A stretch of 39,957 nt of DNA from positions 1 to 39,957 of the forward strand of contig CAUGNQ010000014.1 of NCBI GenBank assembly GCA_959600835.1, written 5' to 3'. Of this stretch, positions 1 to 10,900 are shown in pieces (the first letter of the stretch is position 1; the number at the start of each line of letters is the position of its first letter). The DNA comes from an uncultured Collinsella sp. GTDB taxonomy: Bacteria > Actinomycetota > Coriobacteriia > Coriobacteriales > Coriobacteriaceae. The translations under genes and the position numbers were made by a program. The notes beneath the pieces were generated by a model that saw only the letters and a program-made list of their open reading frames with translations, had not been told where the DNA came from and made no database searches.

Positions 1-176
1 TATCCGATAAAGCCGAGCACGCTCGCACCTAGAATAAAGCCCTGTGCGAGCACAACACGTTCGGCGCCGGCGAGTAGCCCGACATTAATGTCGAATCGAA
101 ACTCGGCGGCAAGAAAGACAAAGGTAAAGAGCGCAAGTGCCAGAAGCGCGTTGATTTTAGGCTTACTCAGGTTCAA
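1..176 (-). CDS. N-terminal part of a membrane protein, MFS-transporter-like (runs off left edge)
   Basis: Reading the minus strand from position 176 gives 58 uninterrupted codons to the window edge. A TTG start at 176-174 is chosen because the minus strand has AAAGGA six bases upstream and no ATG or GTG lies in frame nearby. The short polar start is followed by a strongly hydrophobic stretch (ALLALALFTFVFLAAEF) and then by AQGFILGASVLGFIG. This resembles the first two helices of a major facilitator superfamily permease, with a short charged loop between them. Substrate cannot be judged from 58 residues. The gene is divergent from the surface-protein gene at 387. The start codon is the least certain part; that this strand is coding is more secure than the family. 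Confidence 0.5.
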   Translation of the reverse strand, partial: MNLSKPKINALLALALFTFVFLAAEFRFDINVGLLAGAERVVLAQGFILGASVLGFIG

Positions 177-386
177 GAACGGTCCTTTGGATGGACGAAT
201 GATTGTGTCCTCGATTGTAGACCAAGTCGGTAGGGGGTGGCCTTTCGGGGGGGGCGCGCTTGGCAATCGCATGCTCGTTGCCTTTTGCGCTGGCAGATGC
301 GCCACTTGAGAATTTGTGCCCCGGGATCCGGATATCTTCCCGTAAAATGGTGTTACAGAAGCACCCCTTACGACAAGGAGGCTCAC

Positions 387-2006
387 ATGCGAACGCAAAT
401 CCATGACAACCAAATCGACCACGGCTGCTCGTGCGCGCTCTCTCATGGAACGCGGCGTCGCGTGGGCGCCAAGCTTGCCTGCGCGGGGGCTTGCGCGCTC
501 ATGGCCGGCCAGCTGCTGCTGCCGAGCGTGGCGCTCGCCGCCGACTGGGTCAGCGTCGGCGGCACGCAGTACAACAAGGCCGCCGGCGACGATGCCGGAA
601 CGTGGTCCTGGGACGGTGCCGACGACATGAAGCTCAACGGCTACGACGGTACCGGCATCAGCGCTCAGGGCAACCTCACCATCGATGTGGCGGGCACCAA
701 CACCATCACGGCCGATGCTGGTCAGAGCGCTATTGCTGTCAAGAACGGCAACCTTGCCATTACCGGCGACGGCACCCTTAATGCGACGGCCCAGACCGAT
801 GTGATTGCGGCGGAAGGCGACGGCAATGCGGGTGGCGATGTGACCATCAGCGGCGCCAACGTCAACGTGACGGCTTCGGGCGCAGTGAACAGTGCGACGG
901 GCATTCGCGCGACGGCCGGCAGCGTGACGATCGATAAGGGCGCCGATGTCAAAATCGAGGCAAAATCGGCGGAAGGATCTTGGCGTCCAACGGTGGGCAC
1001 CTACGGTATCTTTGCCGATAACCTTCCCAGTAGACACGCTGCTCAGGAAGGCGAGCAGGAAGAACCGGATTATGTCTCCGTGCACGGGGGCGACGTCACG
1101 ATCGATGCCGCCAACCTGTCGATCAAGACAGCCGATGCCTGGCAGGTTTCCGTGTGCATCAATACGGTCGGTATCAAAAAGAATACCCTCATGAAAATCG
1201 TCAACGGAGCCGATGTCGCGCTTTCCGCCGGCAGCGCGGCTTCGCTCTCGGCGGGCATCAGCGCGCGTTCGCAAAGCGGTGCGGTGTGGATGCTTGTCGA
1301 GGAGTCGAATCTTACGTCTCGAAGCCTGTCTGCTGCAAACGGCGTCGATGCCGTCCGCAATCAAAGTTTTGGAATCATGGCAGAGGCAAACACCGGGTTT
1401 GAAACGCCTCGTATCAAGATTCGCAAATCGAAGATTGAGGCTTCGGGCGCGACTGCGGGAATCTATGCGATCAACTGCAACGACGCGACTGCGACGCTGT
1501 TCCGTGCTGCAATGATTGATTTGAGCTGGGGCGAGTCGCGCGGGAACGCGATGATTACGACTCCGACGGATGGTGCCGTGCGCGATGTGAAAAAGGTTGT
1601 TGATACGGGGAAATGGCCGAGCTCCCAGAACGGGCAGGTCGTCGGTGTTGCCGGTTCGTCTGCCATTACGGATATCGTCGGTTCTGCCGAGGTCGCCCAT
1701 GATGTAGTGATTGATTTTGGAGACGGACAGGAGCCGGAGCCGACGCCCGATCCCGAGCCGACGCCGGAGCCCGATCCCATGCCCAATCCCGAGCAGAAGC
1801 CTGACCTCAAGCCCGTAGACAAGGACGCAAAGACCACCACGACGGTCGCCAAGACCGTTACGACCAAGACTGCTGCCGCCAAAAACGGTTCCGGCGCCCT
1901 AGCCGCCACGGGCGATAGCGCTGCGACGGCGGCGACAGCCCTCGGCATTGCCGGTGCGTCCGTCATCGGCGCTGGCTTCGTCGCGTCCAAGCGCCGCAAC
2001 CGCTAG
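387..2006 (+). CDS. Sortase-anchored surface protein 1, beta-helix/carbohydrate-binding-like (539 aa)
   Basis: A secreted wall-attached protein. The ATG at 387 is chosen because AAGGAG lies six bases upstream (375-380); the frame is open further 5' but without a better start. Residues 1-51 form a long signal peptide: a polar Cys/His-containing lead, RRR, then a hydrophobic core ending SVALA. Residues about 75-200 carry short repeats such as GNLTIDVAGTNTITADAG and GNLAITGDGTLNATA. This is typical of right-handed beta-helix or Cthe_2159-type carbohydrate-binding domains. Residues about 449-475 are a Pro/Glu/Asp-rich spacer. A Thr/Lys-rich stretch leads to the sorting signal LAATGD at 505-510, a hydrophobic helix and a KRRNR tail. 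The ligand is unknown. The signal peptide is closely related to that of the next gene, so the two are likely paralogues at their ends with different middles. Confidence 0.85.
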   Translation: MRTQIHDNQIDHGCSCALSHGTRRRVGAKLACAGACALMAGQLLLPSVALAADWVSVGGTQYNKAAGDDAGTWSWDGADDMKLNGYDGTGISAQGNLTIDVAGTNTITADAGQSAIAVKNGNLAITGDGTLNATAQTDVIAAEGDGNAGGDVTISGANVNVTASGAVNSATGIRATAGSVTIDKGADVKIEAKSAEGSWRPTVGTYGIFADNLPSRHAAQEGEQEEPDYVSVHGGDVTIDAANLSIKTADAWQVSVCINTVGIKKNTLMKIVNGADVALSAGSAASLSAGISARSQSGAVWMLVEESNLTSRSLSAANGVDAVRNQSFGIMAEANTGFETPRIKIRKSKIEASGATAGIYAINCNDATATLFRAAMIDLSWGESRGNAMITTPTDGAVRDVKKVVDTGKWPSSQNGQVVGVAGSSAITDIVGSAEVAHDVVIDFGDGQEPEPTPDPEPTPEPDPMPNPEQKPDLKPVDKDAKTTTTVAKTVTTKTAAAKNGSGALAATGDSAATAATALGIAGASVIGAGFVASKRRNR

Positions 2007-2029
2007 CGCAAGCTTTCATAGCCATTTTC

Positions 2030-2075
2030 AGCCGCCGCGTGGGCATAAATGCTCTTGCGGCGGCTCTTTGTATTT
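2030..2075 (+). terminator. Probable terminator of surface-protein gene 1
   Basis: A 9-bp perfect stem AGCCGCCGC/GCGGCGGCT (2030-2038 with 2057-2065) can be lengthened by an inner GGGCAT/ATGCTC pairing. CTTTGTATTTTC follows. It begins 24 bases after the stop codon at 2006. Confidence 0.6.
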
Positions 2076-2087
2076 TCGCAGGTAGAG

Positions 2088-2115
2088 GCCTAGGTTCGCA
2101 TCTACGAACCTAGGC
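2088..2115. promoter_or_regulatory. Palindrome C1 upstream of surface-protein gene 2 (operator candidate)
   Basis: A perfect 11-bp inverted repeat GCCTAGGTTCG/CGAACCTAGGC with a 6-nt centre. It is preceded by GCAGGTAGA. The same arrangement, with core TAGGTTCG-TAT-ATGAACCTA, recurs at 4822-4855 upstream of surface-protein gene 3. A short symmetrical site at the same relative place in front of two related genes suggests a regulator-binding site. A role in RNA structure is also possible. Confidence 0.4.
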
Positions 2116-2150
2116 ATACGGAGTCTTTTGGCACATCTTGGTTGTACAGG

Positions 2151-2185
2151 ACCACCACAAAGGGGACGGGCACCTTTGTGGTGGT
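2151..2185. repeat. 35-nt palindromic repeat B1 (ACCACCACAAAGG arms)
   Basis: Perfect 13-bp arms ACCACCACAAAGG/CCTTTGTGGTGGT enclose a 9-nt centre GGACGGGCA. Near-identical copies lie at 4776-4810 and 11816-11850. This copy ends 24 bases before the start codon at 2210, so it would form a strong hairpin in the 5' leader just upstream of the ribosome-binding site. It looks like a dispersed REP-type element. Confidence 0.75.
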
Positions 2186-2209
2186 GTCCCTACGACCAAG
2201 GAGGGCGTT

Positions 2210-4579
2210 ATGTGCGGAAGTCACTTTGATAAGCAAACCCAACGCGAGCGTACCTGCTCGCTGGTTCACGGTACCTGGCGTTGTGTGGGTGCCAAAATAG
2301 CTTGCGCCGGCGCGTGCGCGCTTATGGTCGGTCAGCTGCTGCTGCCGAGCGTGGCGCTGGCGACGGAATGCGCCGATCCCGCCGCTGGGACGGATGAGGT
2401 TGCCGCGGCTCCGGTGACGCCGACGGTTGCGGAGGATACGGCTGCAACGACCGCACCAGCTGCTTCGACCGCGCCTGCAACCGATGCTGCTCCGACGGCG
2501 CAAGCCACCGCTGAGCCTCAGCAGACGGCCCCGACTGGCGCCACCGATGAATCCAACGATGCGGCACCCGCTGAACAAAATACTCCCAGCGACAACGCCG
2601 CCACGCCGGCGAATGACGCCATCATGCCCTGCGGTGTGACCGATGTTGTTGGCGGCAGCGGCGTTAGGGTCAATATTACGGTGCGGAACAATTACACCGA
2701 CATCAAGAAAGAAGAAACGATTGAGTATGTGAAGGGGATTGCCCTTGTAGATGGAGACCAGTCTGCTCTCGATGGTAGCGCTTTGACTTTTATCGGCCTG
2801 GGGGACTTGATCGTCCATGCGGCGTATGACAGTGCGAACAATAAAACAACGCTTACCCTGGATATCAGCAAGATTCAGAGACAGAAGGAGGAGCAGAAGT
2901 ACTTTACGGAGTACAAGGAGGATAAGTCCAAGATGACGACCACCTATGATGGATCCAAGCTTACGTATACGGGTACAGAGCCCGGGAATATCATCATCGG
3001 TGATCCGGACGACGCCTTTAAAGGAGACACCGAGGCGACCGGGAAACCCACTATTAACGAGATCCGGGATGACTACTACACCCGCACCCATGTCTACGAG
3101 AGGGCGTGCCTTGTTATCCCGGCAGCGGAATCAGAATCGGAATCCATCTCCTTTGCCAATGTTCAGAATACGAACTTCAATTGGCAGCTGGATACTGGTC
3201 CGCAGGCGACGGCAGGTGTCCCTAACTACTATGCAGATAAATACGAAATCGCTTATGAATGCTGGCAGGAATTTGAAAACAACGAACCCGTTGCTGCCTG
3301 GTATTCCGATAACGGCTCACATGGTTCCCTGCCGACTATTACAAAGTTTAAAAGCGGGAAAGAGTACGTGTATTCTCTTATGCTGAAGCCAAAAGACGGA
3401 TACTCCTTCAGCGATGAAACCGTTGTTACCGTAAACGGGGAAACCGTAAAGTCGAGTCTAAGCGGAGAATTCCTGTATGTCCCTGCTATTAAAACAATTA
3501 CGATGCCTGCTTCGTCGGAAAACGAAGCCCTCCATAACCTGGACGTCAACGACGTGAAGACCGACTACGCGCCCGGCGAGGCGCCCCGCGCGACCGCGAC
3601 GATCCCCGCCGCCGATGCCGATAAGTATGAAATCGCCTATGAGTGCTGGGAAGAAATGGATGGCAGCGACCCTGCGGAGCTCAAGCCCGTTGCCTTCTGG
3701 TATTCCGACCCTGCAAAGTACACGCCGGGCATGAAGAAGATTGACCACTTCGAAGAGGGCAAGTTCTACATGTATTCCGTCGAGCTGAGGCTCAAGGGCG
3801 ACAATACCGTGGCCGATGACTGCGAAATGAACGTCAACAGCCATTGGGCGCACCACATCAAGACCGTCAACGGTGTCTCCGCGCCAAACGCTGAACATAT
3901 GCTGTGCGAGCAGCCGATTGACGAATGGCGTGCCATCGACGTTATCGAGATCAACGGCGCCACGACCACCTTTAAGGCGGGCGATAAGCCGGTCTTTACG
4001 GCGAGTGTTCCGACGGGCTCCAACTCCCTTCCGCAGTGTGAGTACTGGACGGGTAGCGACGGCAGTGAGGTGAATTCCGTTGAGTTTTGGGACCAGCACA
4101 TCACCAATCACATCGATGTCTTTAAGCCCGGCGTGACCTATCGCTACGGTATCTACCTCAAGTCCGCGCGCGGCTTCTACTTTACGCCCGACACCAAGCT
4201 GGTGATCAATGGCCAGGAGTGCGGCTACCAGGTCGCGGACAGCGTGTCCGATGAGGACAGCGGCTGGATCTACACCCTGTGGCTCAACACCGATTTGACC
4301 TTTACGCCCGAGGCCACGCCGACTCCCAATCCGCAGCCTACGCCGGAACCCAAGCCGACGCCGCAGCCTGAGGTGAAGCCCGAGACCAAGCCCGCGACAA
4401 AGCCGGTCGCGACAGCTACCACGACCAAGACGGTTGAGAAGGCCACGCCGACCAAGAAGGGCGACGCCGTCCTGGCTGCCACGGGAGATACCACCGCAAT
4501 GACGGTCACCGCCCTGGGCATCGCCGGCGCAACCGTTGCCGCCGCAGGCATCGCTGCGACCAAGCGTCGCAAGCGCTAG
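2210..4579 (+). CDS. Sortase-anchored surface protein 2 with three Ig-like repeats (789 aa)
   Basis: A secreted wall-anchored protein of unknown ligand. The ATG at 2210 has AAGGAGG five bases upstream; an earlier in-frame ATG at 2138 would put palindrome B1 inside the coding region and has no such site. The signal peptide (about residues 1-50) nearly matches that of surface protein 1 (ACAGACALM, GQLLLPSVALA). Residues 50-145 are an Ala/Thr/Pro low-complexity stalk. Three homologous modules follow (about 345-430, 460-570 and 590-700). The first two share ADKYEIAYECW, and all share an FxxGxxYxYxxxL strand with a later D-x-x-V/L-x-(V/I)-N. Then come a Pro-rich spacer, LAATGD at 755-760, a hydrophobic helix and KRRKR. 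The stretch around 2660-3540 is visibly more AT-rich than 3540-4579, which suggests a mosaic origin. Confidence 0.85.
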   Translation: MCGSHFDKQTQRERTCSLVHGTWRCVGAKIACAGACALMVGQLLLPSVALATECADPAAGTDEVAAAPVTPTVAEDTAATTAPAASTAPATDAAPTAQATAEPQQTAPTGATDESNDAAPAEQNTPSDNAATPANDAIMPCGVTDVVGGSGVRVNITVRNNYTDIKKEETIEYVKGIALVDGDQSALDGSALTFIGLGDLIVHAAYDSANNKTTLTLDISKIQRQKEEQKYFTEYKEDKSKMTTTYDGSKLTYTGTEPGNIIIGDPDDAFKGDTEATGKPTINEIRDDYYTRTHVYERACLVIPAAESESESISFANVQNTNFNWQLDTGPQATAGVPNYYADKYEIAYECWQEFENNEPVAAWYSDNGSHGSLPTITKFKSGKEYVYSLMLKPKDGYSFSDETVVTVNGETVKSSLSGEFLYVPAIKTITMPASSENEALHNLDVNDVKTDYAPGEAPRATATIPAADADKYEIAYECWEEMDGSDPAELKPVAFWYSDPAKYTPGMKKIDHFEEGKFYMYSVELRLKGDNTVADDCEMNVNSHWAHHIKTVNGVSAPNAEHMLCEQPIDEWRAIDVIEINGATTTFKAGDKPVFTASVPTGSNSLPQCEYWTGSDGSEVNSVEFWDQHITNHIDVFKPGVTYRYGIYLKSARGFYFTPDTKLVINGQECGYQVADSVSDEDSGWIYTLWLNTDLTFTPEATPTPNPQPTPEPKPTPQPEVKPETKPATKPVATATTTKTVEKATPTKKGDAVLAATGDTTAMTVTALGIAGATVAAAGIAATKRRKR

Positions 4580-4615
4580 AGCTGGGTGACGGCTCTCGTT
4601 CTCGGCCTCAGCAAA

Positions 4616-4754
4616 ATCTCAATCTGTAACACCAAACTGCCCAAAACGGATCTAGATGTTACAGATTGAGACGAACCGAATGGCCGCCAATCTAATGTCT
4701 CGATCTGTAATACCAGGCGGGGAATTTGACCTCTAACTGTTACAGATCGAGACA
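4616..4754. repeat. Alternating-orientation repeat array A1 (2 hairpin units, 4 arms)
   Basis: Arms related to ATCTCRATCTGTAACA begin at 4616, 4657 (inverted), 4697 and 4738 (inverted), so they alternate in orientation every 40-41 bp. Unit 1 has a perfect 15-bp stem; unit 2 has one mismatch over 17 bp (TAATA for TAACA). The array starts 36 nt after the stop of surface protein 2. Three other arrays with the same phase occur at 11564, 28807 and 30768. No T-tract follows, so it is not a standard terminator. Confidence 0.85.
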
Positions 4755-4775
4755 AACTGGCCGGCCAAGTCCAGA

Positions 4776-4810
4776 ACCACCACAAAGGTGCCTGTCCCCT
4801 TTGTGGTGGT
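4776..4810. repeat. 35-nt palindromic repeat B2
   Basis: Perfect 13-bp arms ACCACCACAAAGG/CCTTTGTGGTGGT around TGCCTGTCC, which is the B1 centre in the opposite orientation. It is preceded by GGCCGGCCAAGTCC, which is also found before copy B3 at 11816. Confidence 0.8.
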
Positions 4811-4821
4811 TTGCGCAGGTA

Positions 4822-4855
4822 GAACGGTAGGTTCGTATATATGAACCTACCGTTC
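4822..4855. promoter_or_regulatory. Palindrome C2 upstream of surface-protein gene 3 (operator candidate)
   Basis: A perfect 13-bp inverted repeat GAACGGTAGGTTC/GAACCTACCGTTC with an AT-rich 8-nt centre GTATATAT. GCAGGTAGA directly precedes it, as at C1 (2088-2115). It ends 60 bases before the start at 4916. The symmetry and the conserved placement favour a protein-binding site. Confidence 0.45.
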
Positions 4856-4915
4856 GCTTTGTTTTTGGACGACGATTACGCTGGATGACTTTTGGTTTGC
4901 AGGAAAGGAACGACC

Positions 4916-7900
4916 ATGAGGTGGACTGCTGTTCGAGCGCTTTGCCGCCGCCTGACCGTTGCCGCGGTGACCCTCACTATGGTGACGGGTTCGTTGCCCG
5001 CGGGCGCGTTTGCCGAGACCCTCACCACCGACGGCACTTTTGTGCAGACGGATAACGGCCAAGCAGCCGACGACGCTCCCACCGATTCGGCTGACGCCCA
5101 AACGCCAGACTCTGCTTCCATCGACCCCGCGCCCGATGCCGTCGCCGCCGACCCCACAGTGCTCGATACCGGTGACACCCCTACGCCCCCGGACTCCGAG
5201 ATTGCATCGGCGGCAGGCCTGACGGGCGCTGGGCAGACCGAGAGCACACCTGCGGGTACGCTCGCCATCGATCTTGTCGAGGGCAAGGAGTTCGCCGAAC
5301 AGCAGAAGCAGGAGGAGACCGCCGAAGCCGAAGCAACCTGGAATGAGGATCTTGGGCTCTGGATGACCTCGAAGGGCGCCACGGGCGTAAAAGGCGAATA
5401 CGATGATGGCTACGTGGCCGGCGAGCAGACTCCCGCGCAGTACTACTTCTCGATCGATAGCCTCACCAACGAAATTTCTATCGAGTATGGCGACGCGGGC
5501 ATTACCACGTTGGAGGTGCCCTCGACCATCGACGGCAAGCATGTCGTAAGCCTTACGGGTATGGGAAGCGCTACGCTCACATCGATCACCTTCGCCCCTA
5601 ATTCGCATGTCCGCTCGGTTGGAGGCTTGGGCGGCAGCAGCATCAAAGAGATCGCACTGCCCGATTCGGTCGAGGAGCTCAAGAGCTATGCATTCTACAA
5701 AAGCAAGACGCTCCAAACGGTAACCTGGCCCAACAACGCGGCCTTTACCACGATTCCCGAGCAGGCCTTTAAGGAATGTGAACAACTTGACGACAATGTG
5801 GTGGCAACGCTGCCGCCTTCGGTCAAAACTATCGACTATCTTGCATTCGCCTATTGCGGCGTGCCACAGTTCTATGTCTCGGACACAACGGTACTCACCT
5901 TTACCCAGATCAACGTGCCGGGCACGGTGGAGCGGATTGAGCGCAATGCCTTTGACGGGTGCTCCTTTGTGTCGTCGGTGACGATCGGCGACGGCGTTAA
6001 ATATATCGGAGCGCACGCGTTCGTCTCTCTTGATCCTGCGATTGCCGGCAAAGAGATTGTGCTACCCAAAAGCGTGGAAATGATAGAGTGGGGAGCTTTT
6101 GAGAACACGAGATACGGAAACGAGACGAACCATAATGCCGTTGCCCTGCGCGTGATGAACCCCGATCTTCGGTTTGGTGAGGCGGGCTATCCGGGCGACT
6201 ATAATGAGCGCGTGACAATCGATGGCGTAACGTATGCGATTCCCTTTAGTGAAGGCCAGACCATCTATGCCTATGCGACCGATTCGGCTGGCAACCCCTC
6301 GATGGTCAAAAAGCTTGCCGATGCCGTGGCCGATCGCAAGGACTCCGTCGATTCCTCGAAGCCTGCTTACACGTTTGAGTGGATGGGCGAGGCGGCCCAG
6401 GTGACGGGCAAGCTTCCCCAGAGCGCGACGGCTACACTCGTGCAGGCGGGGCAGTCCACGCCGCTGGCGGTTGGCGATGACGGCAGCTTTACAGCGGACG
6501 CTCTCTCCAAGACAGCAGCCACCCTGCGCATTTCGCTCAGCGGTTACTATGACATGGTGCTGGCGCGCCCGGGCGACCAGATGACGGGCACATGGAATAT
6601 CGGAGAGATTAAGGCGGAGGACTTTACCAAGATTCCGGCCTCGCGCGCGATTGAGCTCAACGTGGCCTATCTCGAACCGGTCGCAGGCCAGGATAAGACC
6701 GAACGCATTGAGCTCGATAGTCTCGATAAGATCGATCTGACGGTGAAGAGCGGCGGCAAGACGCTTAAGCCTGCCAAGGGTGACAAAGAAAACGACTTCC
6801 GTATCCAGGGCACAGCACTTGTGGTGTCGCAGGCCATTGCCGACGCGGACCAGGATCTGGAGATAACGCTCGAGCCCAAAGACAGCCTCAGGCTGGGTGG
6901 GGCGACGGCGACGGTGAAGCCTTCGGCCGGCAAGGTCGATATCGACTTGAAGCCCTGGGGTACGGCGACGGTCACGACCAAGGGCGACTACCAGGGCGCC
7001 AACCGCGTGCTGGTGTTCCGTACGTCCGACGGCAAGCTAGTTGCCGACGGTGTCACCTATTTGATGGGTTACGAAGACGATGACACCACGCCTATCATGA
7101 AGGCCGAGACGCCACGCCTCAAGGCCGGTTCGTACACCATCGTCGCCTTTAACAAGACGAGCTACGACATCCAAGCGACGAGCTATTCCACGTTTAGTCG
7201 CCTAGGGCTGACCGTGGGTAAGCATATCGCGCAAAAGCAGGTGAAGATTGAGGACGGCAAACAGCTCGACATGACGCTCGACGTCCCCGCGTTTGACGTG
7301 GAGGCGTATCGTGCCGAGCGCGGGCTGACGGCGGGCTCGGTTATCGCTGATTCGTCCGCGGTCGTTGGCGTGGAGACCGAGCTGCGCATTCATTACGAGC
7401 TCAAGGACAGCCAGGCTGCCAAGATTGAGATTCCGCTGGCCAAGGATGCCGTCGAGGATGCGTCCGCTGGCTCTCGCGACCCCGGCGATAGCTCCCATAC
7501 ATGGTGGACTGACGCGACGTGGGAGGGCGATAACCTCGTTCTCAATATGAAGAAGGGCATGGGCGCCGATGTGTTTGTGCGCTTTAAGCCTAAGGCCGCA
7601 GGCATCTATGCCATCTCGCCGCTTATTACGCTGGGCGAGGTGACATTGCCGCTGGGAAGCACCACACTCGAGGTTAGCGGATCGCGCATCGAGGTCGACA
7701 GCACCGACGTTCACAGCCTGCTGGGCAATGTGGCCTACGTTTATGCGGCGCCGGGCAAGAGCGTGCAGCTCACCGTGGGCACGGGCGCCTCGGCTGCAAA
7801 GTACACCGGCAAGACCAATAAACTCGGCCGTGCCAAGATTGAATACGACCTGCCGCAGGATACGCTTGCCGCCGAGCGCGTGACGCTCGAGGCGCGCGTG

Positions 7901-10900
7901 GGCTCGACCGACGTCGCCGCCGCTGCCGCAGAGGTGACGGCTCGCAATTATGTGCGCTATGTTCCGGGTGCTTCGGTCTGGAACTTTGATGTGACGTATC
8001 GTGGCGGTACGCAAAGCCTGGTCAAGGACGGCAAGGACACCGGCAAGAGCCTGTGGACCTTCCATCATCTGCCACAAAAGAAGAACGCCTACTGGACCTT
8101 TGACATCACGCTCGAGGTGGGAAACGAAGAGGCCGCCGACACGCTCGACCTGTACGTGGACTGCGTGGATGGCAAGACGGTGACGATTCCTCTGACTCAA
8201 AAGTCGCGCGAGGGCACCCGTGTTCGCTATGTGGCGGAGTATGTGGACGAGGGTTACCTTAAGCTGCTCGACGAGTTTAACAAGGCGAATGACTCGACCT
8301 ATGTGAACTGCGGCAACTTTGAGCAAATCTTTATGCCGCAGACCTACCGCATCTCCAATGCTCAGCTTATGACCATGCTGAGTTTTGACGCCAACGCTTC
8401 GGCCAAAAAGCATTCCGCCGCGGCCGAGGAGCGCCAGCAGGAGTTCTCGAATGCCGTGCAGCAGTGGCACGAGTATATGATGGATAACTCGTTTAATGAT
8501 GTCGACGAGGCCTTTAACGACGCGATTGACCAGATGGTCGCCGATGCGTTTGCCGAGGAAGACGAGGACGGCAAGGACGAGGGCGGCAACGCGCGTAAGG
8601 CTCGCCGCGCCCCTGCCGCCAGCGACGGTAAGGGTGATGATGCTGACAACGACGAGGCCGCGCAGTTTGCCGCCGAGCTTAAGGCTGCGGTTGGCGGCTC
8701 GTCGGTGCTGCTGAGCAAGCAGGGCGACAGCTATGGCGTCAACGTGGACAAGATGATCTTTGAGGACGCGTACGGCACCGGCGAGGATTGGTATCAGGAA
8801 CTTGCGGCGGCCCAGGGCGCGAACGCTGCGGATGCGGCCGCCATCAAGGAGCTCGTCGACCATGCATCGCGAGCGGAGTTTATTGCCCAGCAGGCCGAGG
8901 ATCTGGTGGGCCAGTCGATGGGTATCGGCCAGCTCAACCAATACGGAAGCTGGAATGACGCAACCGCTGCGGCGCTCAACAAGTGTGCGGGCATTAAGGC
9001 CAGCGAGTACAACGGCCAGTCGACGAGCGGGTTTAACGATTTGGGCCAGGCGCTCGGCAGCTCGCTGAGCTACAAGGCGGCTGACGACGATACCGTCAAG
9101 GGCTTTAAGGTCGCCGCGCCCGATGGCGAGCAGACGGCCTATATCGAGTCGGAGTTTATCGAGAACTCCAATAACAACAAGAACCAGGCGCTGCTGTTTA
9201 ACTCAATCGCCATGCAATGCGACATTTTGGACAATCTGTACGATAACTGGAACGTAGTCCACAGCCTCAATAACTCTACGATTCGCGGTTGGCTTATGGC
9301 TTGGAAGCGCAACGGTGACGTCAGCGCCCACATGAAGCTCATCCGCACGATCCGTTCGCTCAAAAGCTACAAGATCGAGTGTGAGATGTTCGGCCAGGTC
9401 TTTAAGACCGATGCGTGGAAGGCGGCCGGCCAGGCGTTTCCCGCGGCGACCCAGGGCATCGGCATCTTTACCGGCATTTACGGCGTGAACGATGCCAGCA
9501 AGAACTGGGAGAACGTGAACGTCCGTATGCAGAAGGTGAAGGGCGAGCGCGAGGGCTATGAGCTTCAGCATACGCGCTTGCTTGCCAAGCCCGAGAAGAC
9601 CGAGGACGACTGGAAGTGCATTTACGCGCTGCGCGACGCCATGGAGAAGGCGCGTGCGTTTGAGGATCTGCTGTATCGCCAGCTCTGCCACGATAGCACC
9701 GATGTGGCGGTGGGCTCCATTATGACAATCGCCGGCGTGCTGACGGCCGGTTCGGCGGGTACCGTGGTGGGCGCTGCCTATGACGCGGCTTCGACCAGCG
9801 TAGGTTCGGAGCGCGCGATTAAGCTGACCAATGCCGAATGCGCCTACGATGTTGCCTGCGAGCAGGTGGAGCGCGCATGCCAGAATCGTATTACGGTCAA
9901 CTGGGGCGAGCTGACCGATGCCGAGGTCTACAAGGCCAACAAGGACGGCTTGATCTCGGATGAGAAGATGCAGTCGATCTTTGAGGCGCGTTATCGCAAT
10001 GTGGCTGCCAAGGCTGCACCCGACCCTGCGGGCGTGGTGTACGAGGGCCTGCTGTCCAATACGGTTGAAGGCGCGACGGTTGAGCTGTGGAGCGCCGACG
10101 ATGCGGCCGGCACCAATGCCACGCGTTGGGATGCCGAGGAGTATGAGCAGGACAATCCGCTTGCAACGGGTGCGGACGGTGCGTACAACTGGAATACGCC
10201 GACCGGCTGGTATCAGGTGCGCGTGACCAAGGACGGGTATGAGGAGGCGCGTTCGGCTTGGCTGCGCGTGCCGCCGATTCAGACTGAGGTGAACATCGGT
10301 TTGGTGTCGACGGCGGCGCCCGAGGTGGCTTCGGCCCATGCCTATACCGATTGCATCGAGGTTGAGTTTGCGCAGTATATGGACGCGAGCGACGATGCCC
10401 TGGTCGCATTGTGCTCGCAGGGCTTGGGCGACGTGACGTATACGTGGCTCGACAAGCAGGACGATCCCAATGGCAAGCCGTTGTCGCGCGTGCTGCGCAT
10501 TCGCTATGCCGATGCGCGTGAGGCGGGCTCGACGGTGGCGTTTGAGCTTGATGGCGCTCGGAACTATGCCGGCACGGCCATGTCGCGCTGGGCAAGCGGG
10601 GAGCTTGCCGTGGGCGTTCGTGCCGACAAGCTCAGGCTCAACGTGGAGCAGGCCGTGACCATGCTTGAGGGCAGTGACTTTGAGCTGGTGGCGCACGTGA
10701 CCGATAAGGCGGGCAAGCCGTTCGCGGGCGCCAAGGTTAGTGTTGGGCTGGAGTCCTCGGCTATCTGCTCTGTCGATGCCACCCAAGCCGTGACGGGCGA
10801 GGACGGCGCGGCGACGTTTGTGCTGCATGGTGCTCTGCCCGGTTTGACGACGTTGACGGCGGCGGTGGACGGCACGGCGCTGTCCAAGCAGGTCGACGTG

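Noticed and set aside
88..309. Plus-strand gene at the left edge
   Set aside because: It lies opposite a hydrophobic membrane-protein start on the minus strand and its own translation has no features.
7202..8941. Long minus-strand open frame of 579 codons opposite surface protein 3
   Set aside because: Antisense shadow in GC-rich code: Arg/His/Leu-rich translation, no ribosome site, no family motif.
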